5,369 nucleotides of DNA from Pseudomonadota bacterium. GTDB lineage: Bacteria; Bdellovibrionota; UBA1018; CAIMNF01. The stretch lies in NCBI GenBank assembly GCA_027482725.1, contig JAIXVT010000225.1:1-5369 (forward strand), written 5' to 3'. The notes below the pieces were generated by a model that did not search any database, had not been told where the DNA came from, and saw only the letters and a list, made by a program, of their open reading frames with translations. Positions within the stretch are counted from its first letter, which is position 1. Every line of letters starts with the position of its first letter. Positions 1 to 5,369 of this stretch are shown here, piece after piece. The position numbers were made by a program, and so were the translations under genes.

Positions 1-2592
1 GAGCTGGAACTCTGGCCACGGATGAATTTGCTCTAATCGGATCACGGCCACGTGGTGAGCGCCCAATTTTTCTCGTTCCTCGATCAGGTCATAATACACT
101 TTGCCTGTGCATAAAATGATTCGGCTCACGCCTCCCACTTTTTGGGGTTGATCGTAGGCCGGATCATCTAGGATTTCATGGAAATGCTCCTGCGATAATT
201 GATCCAGTGTGGCTACGGCTTTAGGGTGGCGCAACAGGCTTTTTGGCGTCATCACCACCAGAGGTTTGCGGAACGGCCGCAAAACCTGACGGCGCAGTAA
301 GTGGAACATCTGTGCGGGTGTGGACGGGTAGGCCACGGTCATGTTGTCACGACCACACAGTTGTAAAAACCGCTCCAAGCGCGCACTGGAGTGCTCCGGG
401 CCCTGACCCTCGTAGCCGTGGGGAAGAAACAAAACCAAGCCGTTGGCACGATGCCACTTGGATTCGGAAGTTGCCATGAACTGGTCGATAATGACTTGCG
501 CACCGTTTGCAAAATCTCCAAACTGCGCCTCCCAGATCACGAGGCTTGCGGGGTCGGTCAGCGCGTAGCCGTATTCAAACCCCATCGCTGCGGTTTCGGA
601 TAAATGTGAATTGAAAATATGGAGTTTGGCTGCGTCCGTGAGTCCGTTGATCGCACAGTGGTCCAATCCGGTGTTGACGTCGGTGACCACGGCGTGGCGG
701 TGGGTAAACGTGCCCCGCTGAACGTCTTGTCCTGACATTCGTACCGAAACGCCTTGATCCACCAGGGTGGCGTAAGCCATGACTTCGGCGTTACCCCAAT
801 CAATGCCCTGACCCACAAGGAAAGCTTGGCGACGTGATTCAAAGAGTCGCTCCAATTTGGGATGAATGGTGAACCCTTGCGGAAAATGATTGATTTTCTG
901 CGCCAATTCTTGGAGGTGTGTCTTTGCAACTCCGGTCGGAATAATGGCCTCGATGTCTTCGCGAGTTGCGGAGCGGAACTGTGACCAGTGGCGACCTTCG
1001 TATTCAGAGGTGTGGGGCTCGGGTTTTTCCGCGCGGACTTTTTCAAGTGCGGGTGCGTAAGCCGCCACGGTCTGATCAAATACCGTTTTTCCAACGTCTG
1101 CCGCAATCACCCCTTGGCTTGCCAATTGATCTGCGTAAGTTTCGCGTGGGGACTTGCGCGCCGAGATGTTTTTATAAGTCAGAGGTTGCGTGAACGAAGG
1201 TTCATCGCCTTCGTTGTGACCGTATTTGCGGTAACACACCAGATCGATCACCACGTCTTTTTTGTACAATTGCCGGTACTCTGCACAGAGTGTGGCGACT
1301 TTCCATGCGGTCTCGGGATCATTTCCGTTCACATGGAAAATGGGGGCATCCAACATCCGCGCCAAATCCGTGCAATAGCGCGTAGATCTGGAATCGGTCG
1401 GGTCTGTGGTAAATCCCACTTGATTGTTCGAAACAATATGGAGGGTTCCACCCACGCCATAACTCTCCAGCTGGGACGCTTGCAAGGTTTCGTAGACGAC
1501 CCCCTGTCCCGCAAATGCGGCGTCTCCGTGCACGACAATCGGGACGACTTTGGTTTTTTGGTGGTCCTGGCGTTGCACTTGTTTGGCGCGAGCCATCCCT
1601 GCAACCACGGGATTCACAAACTCCAAGTGCGACGGGTTAAACGCCATCGACAAATGTACGGGTTTTCCTCCGCGCGTAACAAAGTCATGCGAATGGCCTT
1701 TGTGGTATTTCACGTCGCCTTCGCCGTGTTCTGTGCTGAGCGGGTAGTTGTCGTCAAATTCGGTGAAAAGTTTTTCAGCTGGTTTTTTTAAAATGTTCAC
1801 TAGGGTGTTCAGCCGTCCCCGGTGGGCCATTCCGATCACCACTTCTTCGGTGCCGTGGTTGGCTAAAGTTTCGATCAACCGGTCAAACACCGGAATCAGC
1901 ACTTCGCCGCCTTCGATAGAAAATCGCTTCTGCGCTACATATCTGGTGTGTAAAAATCTCTCCAAACTTTCGGCGTCGGTCAGGCGCGACAGGATAAATT
2001 TTTTGTCCTCGGGAGAGAGGTGTTGACCTGTCATAAGTTTTTCGAGCTGTTCGGTGACAAAGTCCCGTTCCGTTTTGTCTTGGAGGTGAAGGGTCTCTAC
2101 GCCCACCGTCCCGCAGTAAATCTGCTTTAAGCGGTCAATGTCCGCGCGATGTGGGGCAAGGTCAGCATCCGTGAGTCCATACGTTGCGGGTTGGAGCGCT
2201 TTGGCGAGTGCGGGCGTTGAATCTTCTAAGGGGTTTAATTTTGCCGCCAAATGCCCATGAGTTTTAAACGCTTCTCTAAATTTGTGGAGATTCAAAGCTT
2301 TTGCGAGCGCCTCGATAGAGGCGGGTGGGGTGTTGGGTGCAGAAGTCGTCGACGCTAGATTTGCAGCCGGATGGGGTTTCGTCGCCGATTCGCCCGCTGG
2401 GGTAACGCCGATTTCTAAGCTTTGGCCTAAAGCCACGCCTTCAAAAAAATATCGCCACGTGGGATCGACGGATTCAGGGTCTTGCAGGAATCGACCATAA
2501 AGCTCGTCGATGTAATCGGCGTTGATGCTCTTGAGGTAATCCCATTGCTTGAGACTTTCGGCTTTAAAAACTGCGGAGTTGTTTTGGCTCAC
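1..2592 (-). CDS. sucA: 2-oxoglutarate dehydrogenase E1 component, 3' end cut by the window
   Basis: ThDP-dependent E1 subunit of the cytoplasmic 2-oxoglutarate dehydrogenase complex. It decarboxylates 2-oxoglutarate and passes the succinyl group to the lipoyl domain of E2 (SucB) in the TCA cycle. The minus frame is open for 864 codons from GTG at 2592 to the window edge. Seen in order: an N-terminal E2-binding type segment (residues about 12-52, with YLKSINADYIDELYGRFL and DPESVDPTWRYFFEG); a Pro/Ala/Ser/Thr-rich linker (about 65-93); MAHRGRLN (255-262); FNPSHLE (318-324); the ThDP/Mg site from HGDAAFAGQG (355-364) to NNQVGF (389-394); WEAQFGDFANGAQVIIDQF (687-705); and PHGYEGQGPEHSSARLER (724-741). 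E. coli SucA has 933 residues, so roughly 70-80 are missing here. GTG is chosen because AAGGA lies 7 nt upstream and an in-frame TAA (2622-2620) precedes it with no other start between. sucB would be expected beyond the left edge, but it is not visible. No frameshift was seen. Confidence 0.97.
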   Translation of the reverse strand, partial: MSQNNSAVFKAESLKQWDYLKSINADYIDELYGRFLQDPESVDPTWRYFFEGVALGQSLEIGVTPAGESATKPHPAANLASTTSAPNTPPASIEALAKALNLHKFREAFKTHGHLAAKLNPLEDSTPALAKALQPATYGLTDADLAPHRADIDRLKQIYCGTVGVETLHLQDKTERDFVTEQLEKLMTGQHLSPEDKKFILSRLTDAESLERFLHTRYVAQKRFSIEGGEVLIPVFDRLIETLANHGTEEVVIGMAHRGRLNTLVNILKKPAEKLFTEFDDNYPLSTEHGEGDVKYHKGHSHDFVTRGGKPVHLSMAFNPSHLEFVNPVVAGMARAKQVQRQDHQKTKVVPIVVHGDAAFAGQGVVYETLQASQLESYGVGGTLHIVSNNQVGFTTDPTDSRSTRYCTDLARMLDAPIFHVNGNDPETAWKVATLCAEYRQLYKKDVVIDLVCYRKYGHNEGDEPSFTQPLTYKNISARKSPRETYADQLASQGVIAADVGKTVFDQTVAAYAPALEKVRAEKPEPHTSEYEGRHWSQFRSATREDIEAIIPTGVAKTHLQELAQKINHFPQGFTIHPKLERLFESRRQAFLVGQGIDWGNAEVMAYATLVDQGVSVRMSGQDVQRGTFTHRHAVVTDVNTGLDHCAINGLTDAAKLHIFNSHLSETAAMGFEYGYALTDPASLVIWEAQFGDFANGAQVIIDQFMATSESKWHRANGLVLFLPHGYEGQGPEHSSARLERFLQLCGRDNMTVAYPSTPAQMFHLLRRQVLRPFRKPLVVMTPKSLLRHPKAVATLDQLSQEHFHEILDDPAYDQPQKVGGVSRIILCTGKVYYDLIEEREKLGAHHVAVIRLEQIHPWPEFQL

Positions 2593-2604
2593 GGCGAATT
2601 CCTT
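2593..2604 (-). promoter_or_regulatory. Ribosome binding site of sucA, supporting its GTG start
   Basis: On the minus strand AAGGA (2604-2600) is followed by the 7-nt spacer ATTCGCC and then GTG at 2592-2590. This is a good Shine-Dalgarno core at normal spacing. It fixes the GTG start, because the next upstream in-frame codon of note is a TAA stop at 2622-2620. A second AAGGA at 2614-2610 lies 17 nt from the start, too far to be the main site. Confidence 0.8.
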
Positions 2605-2620
2605 AGGGTTCCTTAGGGTT
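2601..2620. repeat. Perfect 10-bp tandem duplication in the sucA leader
   Basis: CCTTAGGGTT occurs twice back to back on the plus strand (2601-2610 and 2611-2620). Read on the minus strand, each unit carries the CCTAAGG part of a Shine-Dalgarno sequence, so the sucA leader has two SD cores 10 nt apart. Only the proximal one is correctly spaced from GTG. The likely origin is replication slippage. Any effect on translation is unknown. Confidence 0.9.
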
Positions 2621-2653
2621 TAATAAAATGCACAAAATGCCTGAAATCTTTAA

Positions 2654-2669
2654 TAAAAACCGGTTTTTA
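2654..2669. repeat. Perfect 16-bp palindrome, candidate operator
   Basis: TAAAAACCGGTTTTTA reads identically on both strands and has no spacer. Symmetry breaks at the next base pair (A at 2653 against C at 2670). It sits close to the middle of the divergent region, about 50-60 bp from each start codon. A loopless palindrome with a CCGG core is a poor terminator hairpin, so a binding site for a dimeric regulator is the more natural reading. The regulator is unknown, and chance occurrence in AT-rich DNA is possible. Confidence 0.5.
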
Positions 2670-2673
2670 CTTC

Positions 2674-2702
2674 ACACTAAATGTTGTAAACATCATCGTC
2701 AA
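2674..2702 (-). promoter_or_regulatory. Candidate sigma70-type promoter for sucA
   Basis: On the minus strand TTGACG (2702-2697, five of six to TTGACA) is followed by a 17-nt spacer and TAGTGT (2679-2674). TAGTGT matches TATAAT only at T, A and the final T, which are its most conserved bases. Transcription would begin near 2667 and place the 16-bp palindrome at the start of a leader of about 75 nt. The -10 element is weak, so this is only the best candidate found. Confidence 0.3.
2681..2693. repeat. Short inverted repeat ATGTT-GTA-AACAT
   Basis: Five-base perfect arms surround a 3-base centre. The repeat overlaps the spacer of the candidate sucA promoter and the putative -10 of the weak aspS promoter. 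Its size and position would suit an operator, but arms this short arise often by chance and I do not match it to a known regulator motif. Confidence 0.3.
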
Positions 2703-2719
2703 TCGGTAGCATCATCCCC

Positions 2720-4600
2720 ATGTCATTCGCTCAACAGTCGGCCCATCACCCATCGTCATCAGCAAAGCTCCCTTCGCGGACCCACACGTGTGGCGCGCTT
2801 CACTTAGATCAGTTGAATCAACAAGTGAGGCTTTGTGGTTGGGTAGCCAAGCGTCGCGATCACGGGGGTTTGATATTTATTGATCTCAGAGACCGATACG
2901 GAATCACCCAGGTCGTGTTTGAGCCCAGCTGCCCGGATTTTCAGTGGGCAGAAAAGTTGCGTTCAGAATTTGTCATTCAAGTCACGGGTTTAGTGCGCGC
3001 ACGTCCGGAGGGTATGGTAAACCCTAGGTTGTCAACGGGAACGATAGAGGTGGTCGCCCAGAAACTGAACCTGTTGTCCGAAGCACAAACGCCCCCGTTT
3101 GCGATCGAAGACGAAACCGACGTGGCCGAAAGTGTGCGACTAGAGTACCGCTATTTGGATTTGCGTCGGCCCTACTTGCAACGCAATTTGGTGACCCGTC
3201 ACAAAATGCTTCAAATTGTGCGTCGTCACTTGGATGAAAATCATTTCATCGAAATTGAAACCCCGATCCTTTACAAAAGCACTCCCGAAGGTGCGCGTGA
3301 TTTTATCGTTCCGTCCCGACTCAATCCCGGATCTTTTTATGCACTTCCACAAAGTCCCCAAACCTTAAAGCAGCTTCTTATGATTTCCGGTATGGACCGG
3401 TACTTTCAAATTGCGCGTTGTTTTCGCGATGAGGACCTGCGCGCAGACCGGCAGCCCGAATTTTCTCAGATCGATATCGAGACGTCGTTTCTGAGCGAAG
3501 AGGAACTTTTCCCGATTTTGGAATCCATGATTCAAAAACTTTGGAAACAAATTTTGAATGTCGATATCGCAACACCTTTTCCAAGGATGCCGTATCACGA
3601 GGCGATGTCCCGATTTGGATCGGATAAGCCCGATGTGCGCTTTGGTCTGGAATTGCAGGATCTTTCGGACATTTTTGCACAAAGCGGATTCCAGGTTTTC
3701 CAAAATGCTCTCGCTAAAAACTCACGGGGAATCGCAGGATCGGTACGGGCCTTGGTCGTGCATCCTAGCGCCACATCTCAACCGTCCGAACAATTTTCAC
3801 GCAAAGACTTGGATGATTTAACCAAAGTCGCCGCATCTTACGGCGCAAAAGGACTCCTTTGGATTAAAGTGCAAGAAGGGGGCGAACTCCAAAGCCCAGC
3901 GGCAAAATTTTTCACGGATACTGAAAAATCGGCACTGAAATCCCGATTGGATTTAAAGCCCGGTAGTCTGGTCTTGATTGTCGCCGACAAAAATAAAGTC
4001 GTATTCGATGCCCTAGGCGCGCTCCGTTTAAATTTGGGTGAACGTTTGGGGTTGATGCCGAAAACCGATATTCAAAACGCTCGGGCCCAGGATTTTGCAT
4101 TCCTTTGGGTGACGCGGTTTCCTCTTTTGGAATTTGACGACAAAGAAAACCGCTATTTTGCGTGTCACCACCCGTTTACTTCGCCAAGGCCCGAATTTTT
4201 TGATGATTTTATCGGCGGTAAGAATTTGGACGCAATTGAAGCGTCGGCCTATGACATGGTGTTGAACGGGGTCGAAGTCGGTGGCGGGTCTTTGCGGATT
4301 TATCGGCCCGACGTTCAAGCGGCGATGTTCAAACTTTTGGGGCTGACGGAACAAGAGGCCGAAGCCAAATTTGGTTTTTTCCTTCAAGCCTTAAAGTACG
4401 GAACTCCTCCGCACGGGGGACTTGCGTTCGGAGTGGATCGCTTGGCGGCCCTCCTGTGTGGGGTCGGGCCCATCCGCGATGTGATGGCTTTCCCTAAAAC
4501 ACAACGCGGCCACTGTGTGATGTCTTCGTCACCATCCGAAGTCGATCATTCCCAGCTTCAAGAACTGCACATTTTAACGGTAAAATCGAAATCATCATGA
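2720..4600 (+). CDS. aspS: Aspartyl-tRNA synthetase, bacterial type, probably non-discriminating
   Basis: Cytoplasmic class IIb synthetase that charges tRNA(Asp) with aspartate using ATP. All 626 residues are present (E. coli has 590). Domains in order: an OB-fold anticodon-binding domain (about 20-125, with LCGWVAKRRDHGGLIFIDLRDR); a catalytic core with flipping-loop TPEGARDF (188-195), QSPQTLKQLL (211-220), motif 2 from F235 to E254 (R236 for ATP) and GGGSLRIY (521-528); a GAD insertion domain (about 295-435); and motif 3 GLAFGVDRLAALL (567-579, R574). By remembered alignment, Q214, K217, D252, E519 and R526 match E. coli active-site residues. H48 and G98 match the two Pseudomonas AspRS residues linked to tRNA(Asn) recognition (H31, G82). 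ATG at 2720 is the only reasonable start: an in-frame TAA lies at 2687-2689 and no start codon occurs before residue 32. This gives a Ser/His-rich extension of about 17 residues with no clear Shine-Dalgarno. Confidence 0.98.
   Translation: MSFAQQSAHHPSSSAKLPSRTHTCGALHLDQLNQQVRLCGWVAKRRDHGGLIFIDLRDRYGITQVVFEPSCPDFQWAEKLRSEFVIQVTGLVRARPEGMVNPRLSTGTIEVVAQKLNLLSEAQTPPFAIEDETDVAESVRLEYRYLDLRRPYLQRNLVTRHKMLQIVRRHLDENHFIEIETPILYKSTPEGARDFIVPSRLNPGSFYALPQSPQTLKQLLMISGMDRYFQIARCFRDEDLRADRQPEFSQIDIETSFLSEEELFPILESMIQKLWKQILNVDIATPFPRMPYHEAMSRFGSDKPDVRFGLELQDLSDIFAQSGFQVFQNALAKNSRGIAGSVRALVVHPSATSQPSEQFSRKDLDDLTKVAASYGAKGLLWIKVQEGGELQSPAAKFFTDTEKSALKSRLDLKPGSLVLIVADKNKVVFDALGALRLNLGERLGLMPKTDIQNARAQDFAFLWVTRFPLLEFDDKENRYFACHHPFTSPRPEFFDDFIGGKNLDAIEASAYDMVLNGVEVGGGSLRIYRPDVQAAMFKLLGLTEQEAEAKFGFFLQALKYGTPPHGGLAFGVDRLAALLCGVGPIRDVMAFPKTQRGHCVMSSSPSEVDHSQLQELHILTVKSKSS
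4597..4600 (+). other. ATGA stop-start overlap of aspS and glpD
   Basis: The glpD ATG (4597-4599) and the aspS TGA (4598-4600) share four bases. Such overlaps usually mean one transcript and reinitiation by the terminating ribosome. The absence of a purine-rich Shine-Dalgarno in the last 25 bases of aspS supports coupling. No terminator or promoter is visible between the genes. Confidence 0.8.
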
Positions 4601-5369
4601 TTGCACCAACATCAGAGTTTTCGTTTAGAACCCGCGCAGTAGATGTGCAACGTCTTAAAAACGAAGTCTTTGATGTCCTGATTGTCGGTGGTGGAATCAC
4701 GGGCGCGGGCGTGGCTTGGGATGCGGCTTCTCGTGGCCTGAAAGTGGCGCTGATCGAGAAGGATGATTTTGCTCAAGGGACGTCTTCTAAAAGCTCAAAG
4801 TTAATTCACGGCGGCTTACGTTACCTTGAGAATAAAGAGTTCCATTTGGTCTTTGAGGCCCTGAGCGAACGCGCGTATTTGCTGAAATCGGCTCCGCATC
4901 TGGTTCGTCCGCTTTCGTTCCTGATGCCGATTTACGAAAAGGGTCCGCATCCCGCATGGCTCATCAGTGCGGGAATGTGGCTGTACGATACGTTGTCGCT
5001 GTTCCGTGCGCCCAAAAATCACAAACGGTTATCCGTTAAAAAGATCAAACAAAAGTATGCGGGACTTGAAACCGCTGGACTTAGGGCCGGATTTGAATAT
5101 TTTGATGCGTCCATGTGGGATGATGCCTTGGTGATTGATGTGCTCCGGCGCGCTCGGGAATGTGGAGCCGCAGTTTGCTCGCGTGTCCGTGCTGAAAAAC
5201 CAACAGATCTTTCCGAGCGAACGTTGTCGGAGGATTTTTCCTCGATCCAATCGCAAATTAAAAACGGACGGGTCGATGATGGTGGTGTTGATCCTGTTTA
5301 TCGTTTGGACGCCACTGACGTGTGGAATACTGATGTGTGGAGTAATCCGGGCCATCGTCTGAGTATCGC
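4597..5369 (+). CDS. glpD: Aerobic glycerol-3-phosphate dehydrogenase, 3' end cut by the window
   Basis: FAD-dependent, membrane-associated enzyme that oxidises glycerol 3-phosphate to dihydroxyacetone phosphate and passes electrons to quinone. 257 codons are visible, about half of a typical 500-550-residue protein. Seen in order: family-like N-terminus FSFRTRAVDVQRLKNEVFDV (8-27); Rossmann FAD-binding loop LIVGGGITGAG (28-38) with acidic E54 closing the second strand; signature GTSSKSSKLIHGGLRYLE (61-78); and RPLSFLMPIY (104-113). YFDASMWDDALVIDVLRRA (168-186) corresponds to the family segment usually ending in a TDD-type motif. From about residue 190 the match weakens: a 40-50-residue polar stretch leads to DVWNTDVWSN (241-250), near where VVNATGPW is expected. 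The ATG overlaps the aspS TGA (ATGA), no Shine-Dalgarno is evident, and translational coupling is inferred. A related DAO-family oxidase is less likely given the signature. Confidence 0.93.
   Translation, partial: MIAPTSEFSFRTRAVDVQRLKNEVFDVLIVGGGITGAGVAWDAASRGLKVALIEKDDFAQGTSSKSSKLIHGGLRYLENKEFHLVFEALSERAYLLKSAPHLVRPLSFLMPIYEKGPHPAWLISAGMWLYDTLSLFRAPKNHKRLSVKKIKQKYAGLETAGLRAGFEYFDASMWDDALVIDVLRRARECGAAVCSRVRAEKPTDLSERTLSEDFSSIQSQIKNGRVDDGGVDPVYRLDATDVWNTDVWSNPGHRLSI
5317..5346 (+). repeat. Imperfect 15-bp tandem repeat inside glpD
   Basis: GACGTGTGGAATACT is followed directly by GATGTGTGGAGTAAT, with 12 of 15 bases identical. In frame this encodes DVWNT then DVWSN (residues 241-250). It may be a small in-frame duplication or chance similarity. 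Confidence 0.6.

Larger units (their letters stand above)
2593..2719. promoter_or_regulatory. Divergent control region between sucA and aspS
   Basis: These 127 bp separate the GTG of sucA (minus) from the ATG of aspS (plus), so promoters for both directions are expected here. The stretch is AT-rich compared with the genes. It contains a 10-bp tandem repeat, a 30-bp-spaced TTTAATAAAA pair (2619-2628 and 2649-2658), a 9-bp-spaced AAAATGC pair (2625-2631 and 2634-2640), a 16-bp palindrome (2654-2669) and an ATGTT-GTA-AACAT inverted repeat (2681-2693). For aspS only a weak promoter is visible: TTTTTA (2664-2669), 17 nt, TAAACA (2687-2692). No clear Shine-Dalgarno precedes the aspS ATG; the nearest purine-containing run is GGTAG at 2705-2709. 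No small ORF or RNA gene is evident. Confidence 0.7.

Noticed and set aside
558..1106. Minus-strand open frame of 182 codons
   Set aside because: It lies in a shifted frame inside sucA. The sucA frame carries all the conserved motifs on both sides, so this is a shadow and not evidence of a frameshift.
988..1791. Plus-strand open frame of 267 codons lying opposite sucA
   Set aside because: It is in exact codon register antisense to the conserved sucA frame and its translation resembles no protein family I know. It stays open because sucA uses few TTA, CTA and TCA codons here.
1..2592. sucA as a pseudogene because no stop is seen
   Set aside because: The frame is intact through every conserved block and simply reaches the window edge. 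The missing part is about the size of the remaining C-terminus.
2654..2669. Palindrome as a rho-independent terminator
   Set aside because: There is no loop and only a CCGG core between A/T runs. It sits between two divergent start codons, where no gene ends.
2700..2760. Repeated CATCATC-like trinucleotides around the aspS start as a microsatellite
   Set aside because: The copies are few, interrupted and partly coding, so there is no repeat array to report.
3365..3703. Minus-strand open frames opposite aspS
   Set aside because: They overlap the motif-2 and GAD region of a clear AspRS, have no recognisable domains, and no ribosome site was sought or needed to explain them.
5135..5362. Plus-strand frame of 75 codons overlapping glpD, considered as a frameshifted continuation
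   Set aside because: Its translation lacks the expected GlpD motifs, while the main glpD frame remains open to the window edge.

Overview
The window is bacterial chromosomal DNA carrying three conserved housekeeping genes and one compact divergent control region. Base composition looks moderate, near half G+C by eye; I did not compute it. A 2-oxoglutarate dehydrogenase E1 and a quinone-linked glycerol-3-phosphate dehydrogenase point to an aerobically respiring bacterium, most likely Gram-negative. I cannot name the lineage from sequence alone. A Bdellovibrio-like or other proteobacterial-grade organism is a guess.

Layout. Positions 1-2592 on the minus strand hold sucA (2-oxoglutarate dehydrogenase E1), complete at its N-terminus and running off the left edge with an estimated 70-80 C-terminal residues missing. 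Positions 2593-2719 form the only intergenic region, 127 bp between two divergent start codons. It is dense in short repeats and palindromes, including a perfect 16-bp palindrome and a 10-bp tandem duplication that doubles the sucA Shine-Dalgarno core. Positions 2720-4600 on the plus strand hold a complete aspS (aspartyl-tRNA synthetase). Positions 4597-5369 on the plus strand hold the 5' part of glpD (aerobic glycerol-3-phosphate dehydrogenase), which overlaps the aspS stop by four bases and runs off the right edge.

How the genes relate. SucA feeds the TCA cycle and GlpD feeds electrons from glycerol 3-phosphate into the quinone pool, so both belong to central aerobic carbon metabolism. AspS supplies Asp-tRNA. 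Two anticodon-domain residues (H48 and G98) match the non-discriminating type, so it may also make Asp-tRNA(Asn) for GatCAB. The aspS-glpD overlap implies one transcript and translational coupling, although the two enzymes share no pathway.

I found no defence system, mobile element, CRISPR array, RNA gene or terminator. The observations most worth a second look are the predicted tRNA specificity of AspRS, the control region, and a divergent stretch of GlpD where a tandem pentapeptide sits about where the NATGPW motif is expected.
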